NCBI GenBank assembly: GCA_002221725.1
Contig: NJFT01000001.1
Span: forward strand, 124,001-188,000
Reading direction: 5' to 3'
DNA: 64,000 nucleotides
Source of the DNA: Scedosporium boydii
Taxonomy: Eukaryota; Ascomycota; Sordariomycetes; Microascales; Microascaceae
Both the position numbers and the translations under genes were made by a program. Below the pieces are notes generated by a model. The model saw only the letters and a program-made list of their open reading frames with translations, did not search any database and was not told the DNA's origin. Below, piece by piece: positions 1-12,915 of this stretch (its first letter is position 1; each line of letters starts with the position of its first letter).

Positions 1-3000
1 CTAACCATATTCATGCTGTTCCTTTGCCAAGAACGTCACGTCCATCATGAACCCGGATTCTCGAGGCGAGGCGAGGTGATGAGAAGGGAACGTACTCATA
101 CTCTCGCGTATCGAGGGAGGATTCCCATCTCAGGATCCTCGTTGGTCATTCCGGAACGTCGATCATGATCAATGATTCCTCAAGCACATACCATCCTTAT
201 CACACTCGCCCTCGCCCTCACCCTCTCCGTACGCAGCTGAGACCAACGACACAGGGTGGGTTCCGGGGAAGCAACTTTCAAAGCTAGTAGATTACAGTTC
301 ATGTGCACCAAGCATGCTTATACGTAATAGAAAGGGCCTTCCGCCCTTCTAGCATCCTTCCATGCATCAGGAGATTGAAGGACTGAATCAAATGTGGGAA
401 GTACGAAGCCGTCCTCGACCCCAACATCATGGGGAGCGGAAAGCAAAACGGAATAAAAGGCAAAAAGCGTAGCATTAACTTCAAACTAGTGTAATCTGCC
501 ACGAGGCAGAGTAGCTGCCTCCTACCTCCTGCGTTCTCCCCGCCCCCCTCTTCCCTCTTCCGATCAAGAGCCAGTTCTCAAACCATTGATGCCAGATCAA
601 ACGACACTTGGACCCGAAACAGAGGATGGCCATTCGAGTATTATGATAGGTTTCTGATGATATTAGACTACTCCGTAGGAGGTTAAGCTGCCCTCATGGA
701 CCCCCCATGAGCCACATGGGCGACCCTGGGCTGAAGCCTCAAGGGTACGAAGTAGTCGGCACCAATGGGGATGTGTACCCCGTCCTTTCCTTTACAGTTT
801 GGACATGGATAACCCGCATCCGCATTTCGGATGCTGCCCTGTTTCTACTAGCATCCTCCGCACTATTGGCCAGGATCCCTTTGACTCTGAACCTTGCGAA
901 AGTGTAAACCGAAGTACGAAGTACCTCTGTGCTATATCCCCTCTCATTGCCGCCCACAGACATTTTGGAATGGAAAGGGAACATCGAAATCCTTCCATCT
1001 TCTCATGCATCTACGCCACGTGCGAAGAAACGCACGTCCAAGTCGTCCTGGACCAATCCTCTCCTTCTCCGACCCTCCTCTTCAACACTCCAACGTTTCT
1101 TCCTTCTGTCCGGAAGAAAGGAATTACCCTTTTTGTGGTACAATACGACAACAAAGAAGGACTTCCCTCGTAACTGTCCCGAGTCTAATAATACCAGCCC
1201 TGACCTGTTCCACGCTATCCTACTCACACATAAGCCCATGTGGCATGCGTGACTCCTTGGGGAAATTTCCGCTAGGGCATCATCGTCATCACCTTGATTT
1301 CGTGGAGAAGAGGCCAGACCCCATCGACTCGACCATACCCCGTCTGAACCCCGGACAGGACATGGTCTTAATATGATGAAGCCAATCTTCCGCTTCTTCC
1401 TTTCGTACTAGCCTTTTACCGGGGGTGAGGCGGGGTTTCCGAAAGCCTAACATCACACCCTGCCCTGTCGCCTTGTCCTCGAGATGATGGGGAAATATTT
1501 GGGGAAAAAGGATCATGAACAACCTAACCACCCTACCCTGCCCTGGCCATGGGTTGACGAAAGAAAACGTACTAGCCTCGAAGAACAAGATCGGAAATAA
1601 TAACACCCTTCTTCTTTGTAAGAAATGGGCAGAGAGTGAGGGGAAGGAGGGGAACCACACTGCGCCCGCAAGAGACTAGAGAAGGAGCCAGACATAGTGT
1701 AAACCTCGTTTCCCCATACCATTCAATTGATGTCGTACTTCGTACTCTAGTTCGACCCATTTATTCCTTCGATTATTGGCGAAGCCCTTCCTAGCGTATT
1801 CTGGGGGAATGATAAATGATAAGGGAAAGTTCCACACCTGTTTCGTTAGCCCCACAGCAAACCGGTTTGTCTGACCTGGGGTATAGTTGGGGTATGTATG
1901 GGGAAAAAGAGGAGACAAAAAATAATAACGTGAGATTTGAGTCTAGATGCTACGAGATTGTACGGTGCGAGTGTGTTCATGCATGGGGAACTGTACAAAT
2001 GTTGTTTGTACTTTATCTGTCAGAGCTGTCTCGACATGGGCAAAATTTAATGTTCTCGTAGCTTTTAGTGAAGGGAACGACACATTAATTGGTCGACTCA
2101 ACGCTTATAGGGCTTATCTAAACTATCTACTATCCATTACTTCGCCAACGGTACTAGTGTAGTGTACACTATCTGGGGCTCTAGTGACGAAGTATCCTGC
2201 AACATTGGGGTTTACACTACACGACGACTTCGTACCTGTGGAGAACTGGACATCCGATCCCGCACTCTTTTTGCCCTGATGTATTCGTGTACACGGGTAC
2301 TTTAAGCAAATTGTGGAGTCGAGTGTCGAGTCTCGTCATCCGAAGCCAGGCTTGCCAGGTTTACCCCAGGTACATAGAGAAAGTTCCCCAACGATCCATC
2401 ACTAATACCTCGTAGAACGAGATCCTTCCTTCGCGCCGCGCAGGTTGCAGCCAAGGCTCGACAACGTCTGATAAATCTACCGAGTTCCAACAATACGGTT
2501 CATAGTCACATACTCTGGATATTTCAAAGCAGCATCGTTCTATTAAGCATTCACCACATTCGTTTTTCTTTGCATCCTTAGTTCACCTTCCCCGTCCGTC
2601 AGTTCCGAGCCTTGATCCTATGTCAAGAAGCAATACTTCGTACAAGGCGACGGCCTGTGAGTGCTCGCTTTCCGTCTCGGAGTTAAGATGGAGCCTCGTG
2701 GGCCAAGACTAGACCGCCCATCAATACTACCCAATGCCAGGGACAAGGTGCGATGTACTTGGAGTAGCGCACTCAGATTTCTCCAGGATTACAAGATAGG
2801 GTGTACACAGCACGATGCTGCCTGCACATCTATCACACTGCTTCGTACGACCGCCTTGGCAGAGAAAGTGAGAAGAAAAAGAAGAAAGAAAGAAAACTCT
2901 GAATGTGATGTTGCCCACTGCCATTGCCGACCTAGCAGTTTCTAGTGTGTGCGACACTGCATCCCTGCCTTCACGCAACTTCCACGCCCCACTAGGGCCT

Positions 3001-3540
3001 ACCGACGCCACATCCTTTCATACTTAACACTTCGTAAACAACCCTGTTATTACCAAGAGTCTTGATATTAGGGGTTATCTTAGGAGTTGAGAGGATATCC
3101 ACCCTTCTCTATTAATGGGAATTAGCTCCCGCACACTATTGTAGTCTAGACTTCCCCCCAAAGGGGTCCATGGGTTCGCCGATGAGGCGCTGTTGAGTGA
3201 GAACAACGCTGACAAGTTAAATAACAAAGTGGGCGAGCGAGGGATTCGAAGCATGATAATAATACATGCACTCCCCCTTTGGTTTGTTACTGTTACTACC
3301 CTGTGCCGTCTCAACTGAAATCCACCTCTTCATTGGATGTCGCCGGGGGCACCTGGTCGTTTTGGTTATCTTCTATCGACCCGAGGTATGCTGCTACGCT
3401 GTCGTCTGCAATGAGTACTGCTTTCTGCATAACTGGTCAGCTTCCATCGTCACAGTTCAAGACGCCACGGGTCCCCGCAAGTCTTGTTTCTGGGGGCCAG
3501 GCATGAATACCCCACGGGATTAGTGTAAATGGGGTATTAT
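1..3540. other. intergenic, no supported gene
   Basis: No reading frame here has a recognisable domain or a plausible spliced structure. The open frames are short, overlap on both strands and are rich in low-information residues. The stretch carries repeated copies of the 9-mers TACTTCGTA/TACGAAGTA (746-754, 915-923, 1736-1744, 2634-2642) and one TACTCCGTA (669-677). It is probably the downstream region of the SET-domain gene, whose transcript ends near its right edge. Confidence 0.6.
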
Positions 3541-5264
3541 TTAGATGCTTCGCGTCGAATCCCCGGTCCTGGCGTGCTCGGCGACCACTTTTATGAAACA
3601 GTTCGCTAGGGGGTGGGTGGGAAGTCTGGGCTGTGTTTGTAAAACAAGAGCAAGTAGGATTCCGCTTACCTGTTCCTGAAGAGACTGTAGCGCGGCCTCG
3701 AGGATTCCGAATTCAATATCCCGGAGAGTTTTAGCCATTGTCAGACAATCACTCCTTGGTTCACCATGGATGCTGCGCAACAGTTCCTGTTCCTCGGGGG
3801 ACGTCACGGACTCCATGCGGCCCATATGAGATCCCACGAGCTCCTCGATGACCGTTACCACCCTGAGCCTGAAGATCTGGCTCAGTGGGTGGCCGTCAAT
3901 GAGGACGTCAAAAGTATCTACTCGATCTGTGACGTCTTCCTCTTGCCAGAATACCTTGAGCTGCTGACCTCCCTCCAGGTCTTGCAGCACGCGGAACTCG
4001 AGCCCGTCCTCCTCGTTGAGGCACATGTAGTAGGCAAACGGGCTCTTCCACGATACCTTACCGTCTTCTAGTGAGATGTCCACCATCGGTGCCTTTTTGA
4101 AGCTATGTAGCTTCGCCTTAGTAAGTGGGTCATCTTCGAAGGGCGTCAGAGGAAGCACGAGCTGTCTTTTCGCCCCTTCGATGTCGATGAAGCCGTAACT
4201 GAAGAGGATCTCCGCGGCGGATTTCCCCTCTCCGTACGTGATCGTTACTTCCTCTCCGGAAGCCAGCGCTATGCCCTGACGCAACTGAAGCGTGACCTCA
4301 TAGTTGATGCTTTCCTCGTAGATTGCCGTGGGCCGCGGCGAGTGGTTCGCCATGTCTATGATTGGAACCATCGCGTCGCCCGACCGAGGCAGCTCGAGGC
4401 AGCGGGATCTATACCACGCGTCCGCTAGGAACCAGTCGCGTAAGGTCAAGGTTCGCCTTGCCCAGAGGTCGGCCCATTCTGGAAGTTCGCCCGATTTCTC
4501 TTGGAATGTGTCGAACTCGCGAGTGAGCTCCGTAAACTTTGCTTCTACAGCGGACTATATGCTATGTTAATTAAGACGACACCCCCCAAAAAAGTTATCA
4601 ACCATTCCCAGGGAATATAAAGCTGAAAGGATTGAGGATGCCCACACTAGCTCCCACAATGCGGAAAAGATCAACAGGAGAGGATCTCTCAGCCGAGGTA
4701 GGTTAGGCTCCACCAACAACTCACCTCGAGTGAAGTCCCTCGTAAGAGGGCGCGCTCATGATCATGCCACATCGTCGGAACAAACACATCGTCCGGAAGA
4801 TACTTCACATATTCCGTCCACGGTGTTGATACGCCACTGTCGAATATTCTTAGCTCAGAATGGACTTTCTGTGCCAGCAGGAATATCAAAGCCTTGATTC
4901 TCGTCGACTAAATATCCCATCACGCAGTTTCGCCCCCAGTGCAGGGTTAGTTAAGAGTCCTCGTCGATTGAAGATCAAGGCTTGCTGCATTTACCTGCGG
5001 ACCCAATAATTCAAGCAGCTCGTAGAACCGTTTATCTGTTTTCGAATATGCTACAATGACGTCCTCGCAGAGGGTTACCGCATGAGGCACCTTAACAAGC
5101 ACTCGTGGTTCTGAAGCCTCCTCCTCAGTAGATGAAATATCCGCCTCTGCAATAAGGCCTTGGCCCTTGCCGTCAATCGCGCCGACTCTAACGTCATTGA
5201 ATTTGACGTTGTTAAACGTAGCCCACACGGGGAGAGACGTGATAGGGAGCTTTGCTGTCGACAT
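3541..5264 (-). CDS. SET-domain lysine methyltransferase (RuBisCO-LSMT-like)
   Basis: Likely S-adenosylmethionine-dependent protein lysine methyltransferase of the SET/RuBisCO-LSMT-like family, which in fungi typically modifies ribosomal or other cytosolic proteins; the substrate is unknown. Exons: 5264-4995, 4907-4725, 4554 to about 3541, about 488 residues. Seen: the early SET motif GKGQGLIAE, the motif MVPIIDMANH, the ITYGEGKSAAEILFSYGF block that forms the methyl-donor pocket, and a C-terminal region resembling the substrate-binding domain. The start at 5264 is preferred over the in-frame Met at 5348 because the conserved sequence begins directly after it. Both internal introns are phase 0. 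The 3' end is uncertain: a good donor (GTAAGC at 3669) with an acceptor near 3606 would give the short ending RTVS with a stop at 3593-3591; without splicing the frame runs to 3541. It is transcribed divergently from the GTPase gene. Confidence 0.85.
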
Positions 5265-5810
5265 TCTTGGTTCGTACGATGGCGGTTTCTTGAATTGTGA
5301 GCAGAACGTGTAGGGGGCGGCACTTGAGATCGACCCTGTGGCTGGCAATTTATAAGTCTCCCATTATCGGCGCGTTGGCCACATCCGTTAATGCAAGAGA
5401 ATACGTGGACGGCTAAAGGAGATCGGGTCTCCGAGTCAAGACTTCAAGTTGAGATGAAGTGCATGAATTGAAAGGGAATTGATGCTACATAGAAACATCT
5501 GCCAACCGATGAACCTTCATTCAAATTAGAAGTGCAGGCGCGACTGTGGCTACCACAACAGGCTTGCCGCAATCGCAACAACACTACGAAAAAGTTACCC
5601 CGCCAAAAAAATTATTGCCCCGCCTCGACCCTTGAAGGGCGCAAGCCATCATCACTATGACACGTCCTCTGCGCAATTTCGAACTGAAGTCTAGTCTCTA
5701 TCCTCCTCCTCCGCACCTACCGAAGGCGATCAGGGCCGAGGCGACGTGCTGTCACCTCTTGCGATTACGTTGCGACTGAAACCCGAGGCGTGTGAGGCCC
5801 CTTCGTAGAT
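5265..5810. promoter_or_regulatory. shared divergent promoter region
   Basis: This 546-bp space separates the start codons of the SET-domain gene (minus) and the GTPase gene (plus), so it must hold both promoters and 5' leaders. No TATA box stands out. The right half is C-rich near the GTPase start. Individual binding sites cannot be assigned by eye. Confidence 0.5.
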
Positions 5811-7357
5811 ATGGCCCGCGACCCGCTCATCGGCCTGGTGGGCAAGCCGTCAGCCGGCAAGAGTACCACGCTCAACTCGCTCACCGATGCTTCCTCCAAA
5901 GTTGGTTAGTAGAGACCTCAATTGACTCTTCTTGGTATATGCACGCCTTCGGATCTGAGAGAGCTAATGCGTGGCCCCTTTCAATGCAGGCAACTTTCCG
6001 TATGTAACTCCCTAGTTCCTAGGCATCGTCTTCACTTTCATATTCGGGATGAGCGGGAAGAGCGCATACACTGCCGATCGGGCTTACATCTCTGCTGCGC
6101 CTTGTTACTAATTTAGTTTATAGCTTCACGACAATTGATCCTCAGAGGGCCATCGGTTACCTACAGATCCCCTGCGCATGTGCGCGGTATGGACTCGAGG
6201 ACAAGTGTAAGCCCAACTACGGTGCCTGCGTCGACGGCCGACGCTCCGTCCCCATCGAACTCCTCGACGTCGCCGGTCTCGTACCCGGAGCTCACGAGGG
6301 TCGCGGTCTCGGGAACAAGTTTTTGGATGACCTACGACACGCCGATGCGCTCATCCACGTCGTCGACGCTTCTGGCACCGTGGACGCCGAGGGCAAGGAG
6401 ACCCGCGGATACGATCCATCCGTCGACATAGCATGGCTCCGGAGCGAAATAGTAGCCTGGATCAAGGGCAACCTTATGGACAAGTGGAACTCCATAAAAC
6501 GGAGACACGTTGCCATCAAGGCGACGGCGGCCGAGACGTTACAGGCGCAATTCTCTGGCTACGGCGCGACCACAACGATAGTGAATCGCGCTCTGGACAA
6601 GACGGGGATCAAAGAGCCCTTGGAGCACTGGAGCGAGGAGACGATCGATCTCGTGGTGAACGCGTTCACGGACGAAAAGTTCCCCACGGTCCTGGCGCTG
6701 AACAAGATCGATCACCCGGACTCGGATAAGAATATCGTGAAGATCGCCAAGATGTACCCGCATGTTGTCCTTTGCTCGGCCATCTCTGAGGTCTTTTTAC
6801 GGAAGATGGCGAAGCAAGGCTACATCAAATACACCGAAGGCGGCGAGTTCGTCGATACGAGGGAGGATTTAATAGAGGCCGGCGACCCTGAAGGTGGTGG
6901 ACTCAAGGAACTTGACGATAAGAACAAGAACAGGATAGAAAACCTGAAAGATATGGTGCTCTATCGCTTCGGTTCGACGGGCGTCGTCCAGGTTCTGACG
7001 AAAGCGGCCGAAGTGCTAGGACTTGTCCCCGTCTTCCCTGTGAGAAACACCACTACGTTTGGGGCGTCGGACTCGAAAGCGGTATTTAGGGACTGTGTTC
7101 TGGTCAAGAAGAACTCGACGGTGGGCGATGCGGCGAGGAAGGTCATGGGCGACGCTCCTATTGCTTACATAGAAGGCGCGGGAGGTATTCGGGTAGCTGA
7201 AGACGACATGATCGCCGTCGGCAAGAACGATGTAAGTCCTTTACCCCCTTTCTATCCCAGGTTCCTGTGTACCAGTTACCACATTCCATCTTTTTTTCGC
7301 TGTATTTTCTGACATGGACTACTTTAGATCCTGTCCTTCAAAATTGGCAGGGCTTGA
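5811..7357 (+). CDS. Obg/YchF-related GTP-binding protein with TGS-like C-terminus
   Basis: Cytosolic GTPase of the Obg/YchF group, archaeal/fungal-type branch, probably ribosome-associated; its precise role is not established. Exons: 5811-5904, 5990-5999, 6124-7231, 7328-7357, 413 residues. Seen: P-loop GKPSAGKS (residues 11-18), the G2 region GNFPFTTIDPQ, G3 DVAGL (about 83-87), G4 NKID (about 228-231), and a C-terminal TGS-type stretch ending [14 protein letters not shown]. The cysteine-containing segment [19 protein letters not shown] is characteristic of this branch. Exon 2 is only 10 bp (GCAACTTTCC) and supplies the G-N-F-P codons between phase-1 and phase-2 introns; skipping it would break both the frame and the switch region. 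The start ATG is followed immediately by the P-loop strand, so it is secure. Confidence 0.92.
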
Positions 7358-9061
7358 GGCCCAAACCAGAGCCCGCCCATCGTCGCAACATACTCCAACA
7401 AATCTAGCCTGGCCAGCACAGCCCCGATCTGCCGAACCTAAAAATTTCCTACGGCACGGCGTTTGTGGCGTTAATCGCGGCACTATCTAACGTCAGTCCT
7501 GAATCGCCGTCGGTAGGAATCATTCCTCTCATCAACCGGCTGGGAACTCGTCCGTCGCTACAACACCGATGCTCAGCGACGCCGGTGTGCCACCCACTCC
7601 GACAGAGGTTACAAGCCTCTGTAAATACCGTCACCCCGATATATCTGCCTTCCTGCTGATCATCTCTTGAGACCTCCCCCTCTAATTCTCACGGCGGTGG
7701 ATAGTTCAGGAAAACCTAGATAGCATTTCGGGAAACTCCAAACCATGTATATATATACTCATGCATATTCCAGCGTATCTATAGATGAAGAAGATTTTGG
7801 ATACAGATTGCCGTAATCTCCTGCTGATTCTCTTTTTCGCGAGGGTTGATTTCCTTCGAAGGGTTGCCTCTTACACAAATTACATACAGCAAACAGTAGC
7901 AGCAACCAGCGATAGCTAGCCAGAACCAGCTTCGGCCAGAAGCTGCGGCTCCTTAGAGAGAAGTTGAGACTCTGTAGATAAAGCTACCAGGATTCCTAAG
8001 TAGGATCGCAGACCTTACTCTTTGTATCTCCTCTTCCACCTACTTTATACCTCGATATCGTTCTTTCAACATACCAGCTATTCTTGTTGACTGTTCTCAT
8101 ATCTCATCCAGGGTTCATTATGGAGATATTGTCTTTTATCATACAGCCTTCAACAAACTTGTAGCCATCCCTGTTGCTCGAAGCCACAGTTCCTCTCAAA
8201 ATTGTTCCTGACCTGCCCATGGCCATGATGAGGCGATGACATCATAGCTGTTGGTTCATTTGTTTTTTTTTTTTTTTTTTTGCCCACCATCACCACATTC
8301 GCGGCTTCACCTTTCCTCAGGGCGGAAACACAGCGGGAAACGCAAGTGAACGGAACGAGAGACATAGGAACGAGAGACATAAAATATTCCTTCTCATTTA
8401 TTTCTTATTTCTTCTAAATGGAAACCCGTAGGGAATCCGGTCTGGTAATGTGGTGGGTATCGGAATTAGGGTAGAGAGAACTTTTGCGGACTTTGTGTGT
8501 GTTTTGTCTCTTTTGTATTGTTTTCCTTCTTTGCGCCGAGGCTTCAAGAAGCTTGCACAGACGCAAAGATTTCAGACTTTGTGAGAGAGAATAAACTAAA
8601 CAGTGCCATGCGCAAGATGCCAGAAACACCAGTCCCCCAGATACATTAGATAGAGGCCATGAAAAAAATAGAATGGGGTAAAAAAATTGCAGGGGATCTC
8701 GAAGACAAAATGCAAAGGTTAAAGGGAAAGACGACAATAAACACATTCATCAAGTAAACGATTCATAAGGCCGGAATTGCATGAAAAAAAGAGCGGCTAG
8801 GAAACTTGCGAGTCAAGCCACATCGCCAAGAAAAAAAGAACCCCATCACGATGGATCTGCTGAGTCCATCTGCAGATTTTTCGATTGCGCGTCCCGTCTC
8901 CATAAGTGTATGTGATCATGTCCCGTTCGCAAAGCTGCAGTTCAATCTCGGCACTGGATTGGGCGGGGCACTAGGGCAACAAGGTCCCAAGACGAAGTGC
9001 GCAGCCGGCATCTCCGGAGCCAAGAGGTCGGGGTCTTGCCAGTGCCGAACTCAGCTATTGA
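7358..9061. other. intergenic, no supported gene
   Basis: Contains the 3' side of the GTPase gene and, from the other end, of PMP3 (convergent). AT-rich patches occur near 7745-7760 and a 19-bp T run at 8263-8281. No reading frame has recognisable content. Confidence 0.6.
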
Positions 9062-9666
9062 CTACCATTTGAATATGATGTACAGAGCGTGGATGATGCC
9101 GGGAAGGTAACCTGCGGCGTATCGCAAAAGACCTGTTGTTAGCTCTGATTCATGGCCCATCGTGCGGTTTTGACGATTGGATGTAGATAGCATCATGGCA
9201 AGAGAGGCGGGGGCGACATGGGGTGACGGGAGACTGTAAACATACCGAGACATGTGAGGATGATGTTAATGCAGAGAGCCGATGTGCAACCGACCTCAAG
9301 GAAGACACCAAGAGGGGGGAGGATTACGGCGAAAATGATTTTGCAAATATCACTGTTAGGAGGAGGAAGTTGACGTCAGTATCAAGATGCGAAAAGTAGT
9401 AGCATTCTGCGCGCAAATCCCTCGATCTGATCGAGACCCTAACTTGATGGCAGAGCAGCAAAGAGTTCGCTCGGTTGGGGGGAAGCATTAAGCTCTGCAG
9501 CCAATACCCAACCCCCCCGCATTGCAGAGTGCTCTTCTCAGTAACCGCCCTTCCCGCGGATCGAAGCAGTGTTGAGCTCCTCTCGCGAAACAGAGCCTGA
9601 AGATATAGCGGCGGAATGTTCGGAAATTGCAATCGGACAGTAAGCTTACCTTGCGGTGAAAGGCAT
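9062..9666 (-). CDS. PMP3: Plasma membrane proteolipid 3 (PMP3/UPF0057)
   Basis: Small hydrophobic plasma-membrane proteolipid of the Pmp3/Sna/RCI2 family, which affects membrane potential and cation and salt tolerance in yeast. Exons: 9666-9650 (17 bp), 9352-9246, 9111-9062, 57 residues, the usual family length. The spliced product starts MPFTASDICKII, continues with the proline-marked helix AVILPPLGVFLEVGC and ends GYLPGIIHALYIIFKW. Two membrane-spanning helices are evident. The first exon encodes only MPFTA plus two bases, so the gene is easy to miss. It has phase-2 and phase-1 introns, and the first is about 300 bp, long for this window. A GTATAAG element near 9817-9824 on the minus strand could be its TATA box. 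Confidence 0.95.
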
Positions 9667-12112
9667 GATGGGCGAATGTGTTGGGTAGTGTCGTTGGTTG
9701 AGTTGTGTGGGTGTGAAGTTGAAGGGTTCGAGCTTGTTACGCTGGTTGGGGTAGAACGGTTTGTGAATGTTCGATGGGAAAGGTTAGGGACAGGAGACTG
9801 GCGAGGGAGCTGGTTTGTCTTATACCTCGCTGAGTGATGATCGGTGGACGCTTCTTTTTGTGGGTGTACCGGATGTACATGCACTATTTGCTGCGATTGA
9901 CAAGGCCAAGGATAGCTGGAAACGGTGCTCCAAGAGGTGGATGCGGCATTGATCGAATGCGTCTTTCACCGTGGGCGACTTCCCGGCCTTTGCGCTGGTG
10001 GGTACGCAAAAGTACTAGATTAATATTGTGCGTGTATACGTCAACCGCTAATCATCAATGAATGGGTATGGCCTGGCAATGTTCGACTCTGACAATGGTA
10101 ATGGCAACGGCTGCAGCAACAGCCCGCCACTCTACCCTACGACTTGCATGAAGATGTCCAATCCAGATCGAATGGTTTCTTGCTGCCCGTCCGCAAAGTA
10201 CTGTATGATTGGAGCAAGACGACTTGGATTGATTTGCCAGATTAACATTGCCAGTCGCCGCCCGATGCATCATCCCGGCTTGTGACCTTCAAGTTCTCGC
10301 CAAGGTACCTCGGGTTTCTTTTGTGGTAATTGCTGCGTCATCAGTGGCTCTTCCAAGTCCATGAAGCCCTCAAAGAATTGACCACGCCAGACCACATGTG
10401 GCTTTACACTTGGGCGACTATCCTTGTCTTCGAGGTGAGGGGAATGCCGTCCCTGCCATCAATATCTCTTGGCAGGTTGGAGCAATTTTCAACCCAGATC
10501 TTGAGATGCGAGGCTCTGCATTGTGATGTGGGAATACCCACAGGACAGGTCCAGCGAAAACAAGAATAACATTCCCAATTTAAAACTAAGCTTATTCCCG
10601 AAAAAAAAAAAAGGGATAGAAATAGAAATTCTCTTTCGTCATATTCCAGCGCCCATCTTACCGGATCTGAAACATCCTCCGTTTCCTTGTGCGTATCCGC
10701 TTCCTGATCATGATCAGGTTGCGGGTTTTGCCTTTGCTGCCATCTGTCGTCGTCCCGAAGCCTTGCGAAGGCGCCTAGAGCTGGCTGTGCTCAATTCCGA
10801 TCTTCGGGTCGGCCTACGTCATCATCGGCCTAACAACATGGCGACATTGCCCTTTGAGCGTGCCCAAGGCTTGGTGATGACGTGTAAACGTCATTGCGGA
10901 CTACACAAACCAATTGGCACCGAGACTATGATCTGAAAGCCTCGGCGATGGCGAGCCCTTGCCAGGCAAGGACCTGTGGCGGTGCTCCTTCCATCGTATC
11001 GTACTTAGCCATCATCTGTGGCTTGCGTACTTCGCCATTCATTTGACGACAGGAATGATGCATAGGACACACTGAAACCCTTCATATGTATGTGTATCTG
11101 TGAGTGCCGTTGGAGGCTCACTGCCTGAGCAGCCGTACTACATCTTCGTAAGTGCCGGGTGTGGCTACCAGGTCGAAGCTATTTTTGGAACGACTCTAAA
11201 GGCAGGTTTTGAGTAATACGTTGAGAGATGTTGACCGAGAAGCATCTGAGACTCCAATTGTCTATTAAGAGGTGCGCTGGAAGTCGGCAGCCAGATACTG
11301 CCTCTGGGATCGATCTAGTCGAGGTAATAAATACAAATCCAAGTACGAATTCGCCAGGATGAGGTGTGCCTTCCTCAAGAGTCTGAGGGCAGGTGCATGT
11401 ATGTGTCATATATTGAAATTTGGCTCTGGATTCTCAATGTCTCATGGAAGCTCAAGTGGTCGAGCGGTGACGCACTGCTTACAAACTACTTCCGCAAGGC
11501 GCCGGCGTGGAACCCGGTCTGGTCAAACCATGAGACGTGGAGGAAATTGGGATTGGGAAAATTGGGAATTGGGGAGGGAGAAGTGGGATTTCTTTTTTTT
11601 GGTAGATTTTATCTATATTATCTAGACAATCCCCCCCCCCCCCCTTCTTCCGCCCCTTCTTTTCCGCAAGGGAGTGCGCTCTTTTGAGGTTGTGATATTT
11701 ACCTGTGGAGAGGCTGGAGATGTTCGGACGGAGTTGAGGTGAGGTAGGAAACTTGGGGACCTTGTGGGTTCGAAACTGGGCGCGAACTACAGTCAGTTTT
11801 TTTCCCCCGCATAATTGCAATCCGTCCCTCTCTTAAACTAAACTCCCTACATTGGGAACGGTTGACGTCAGATAAATGTTAAGCTCTGGCTACCTTGCAG
11901 ATCCATCGCTAAGGAGGGCTAGAAGAATACAGGACTCCGGTAGTTGAGTCCCTGGATGACGACAATGGAGTGCTTCCGTAGATGGAGCCTTAGGGTAAAC
12001 AGCTACGTATCATCATTAGACGGAATTATCACTGATTGCCCTCCTAAGTCGCATCAATAGTTCTATTTTCGTTCATATATTTGCGCATTTATCTATTATC
12101 TATTTCTTTTCT
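9667..12112. other. intergenic, no supported gene
   Basis: Contains the PMP3 promoter side and the 3' side of GPI11. Low-complexity tracts include a run of C at about 11631-11642 and an A run at 10600-10611. A 9-bp inverted repeat (11439-11447 and 11528-11536) brackets a stretch with partial tRNA-like sequence, treated under findings. No coding region could be supported. Confidence 0.55.
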
Positions 12113-12915
12113 TCATTCCTTCTTGGCCCGGCTTCCCTCACCCTTCTTCGCCTCAAGCGTCGCGAAGCCCCCAACAAGACGACCAGCAACATACCCCGCA
12201 AGAAGCCCGCAGACAATAGTGACCGGCCACTTCTGCCACTCACGGTCCCAGTCGAGAGGGATCGGCACGGCGCCCAGCCAAGCTCCGATAATACCGCCCC
12301 AGAATCCGCCCACGATCTCGTCGAGCGGCGCGCTGAAGCCGCAGATGGATTTCCACGCGTTGGCGTCGACACCGTGGGCGTAGAAGACGGGGAATACGGA
12401 GAGGATGGCGAGAGTTGCGGAGCAGAGTAAGGTTTCGGTTTGATGCGTTAGGAATGGGGCGCCGAAGAGGACGAAGATGATGTGTAAGAGAGGAACGATG
12501 AGGGCTGTCAATACTAGTGATAAAGCCGCAGTCTATAGAGCCAGATGGCGAGTCATTAGCTTCCAAGTGTGCCTCCTCGGAGCTCTGTAGGTCCGCAGGA
12601 GCATACCGTAACGGGATTGGCCGCGCGCTTCTTCTTCTGATGACCGGCAGGAGGACAACACAAGACAGCCCAGATAGCCTGCAACGCGCCAAAGACTAGA
12701 AGCCCATTTTGTAAAGTCGACACCGGCTCCTCAACGAGCTTGCTAAATTGGAGCCTCAACAGGACAGCGACAAGGAGGAGCTGGACACCATCGGTAGTCC
12801 TCGCAATGGGGCTTCCGAAGAGTATAACCGGTCGCAGAGGAGTCGCGGATGCCGCGGGCTTCTTCGTGGTCTGCCGTCCCGGGGTCGACATCGTGACTGG
12901 GTCGACGAGTGGCAT
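12113..12915 (-). CDS. GPI11: GPI biosynthesis protein Gpi11 / PIG-F
   Basis: ER membrane partner of the GPI ethanolamine-phosphate transferases, needed to add phosphoethanolamine to GPI-anchor mannose. Exons 12915-12607 and 12532-12113 with a phase-0 intron (donor GTATGC, acceptor CTATAG), 242 residues. Seen: several hydrophobic helices (LLLVAVLLRLQFSKLVEEP; LVLTALIVPLLHIIFVLFGAP; LLCSATLAILSVFPVFY) and the PIG-F signature around GFWGGIIGAWLGAVPIPLDW followed by a tryptophan-rich loop and a glycine-rich last helix GLLAGYVAGRLVGG. The C-terminus is lysine-rich (EAKKGEGSRAKKE), suiting an ER membrane protein. The start at 12915 (MPLVDPVTMSTPG) is preferred to the in-frame Met at 13095, whose extra 60 residues look like translated leader. 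It is divergent from the small gene at 14120. Confidence 0.92.

Noticed and set aside
9000..9064. Readthrough extension of PMP3 after its TAG
   Set aside because: The frame stays open for about 38 codons but its content (many Cys, Arg, Pro and Thr) is unlike a protein tail and the family always ends at FKW; taken as chance.
11448..11525. tRNA gene
   Set aside because: The 5' half looks like a class II tRNA D-arm, but neither strand offers a canonical GGTTCRANYCC T-loop or a matching 7-bp acceptor stem at the right distance.
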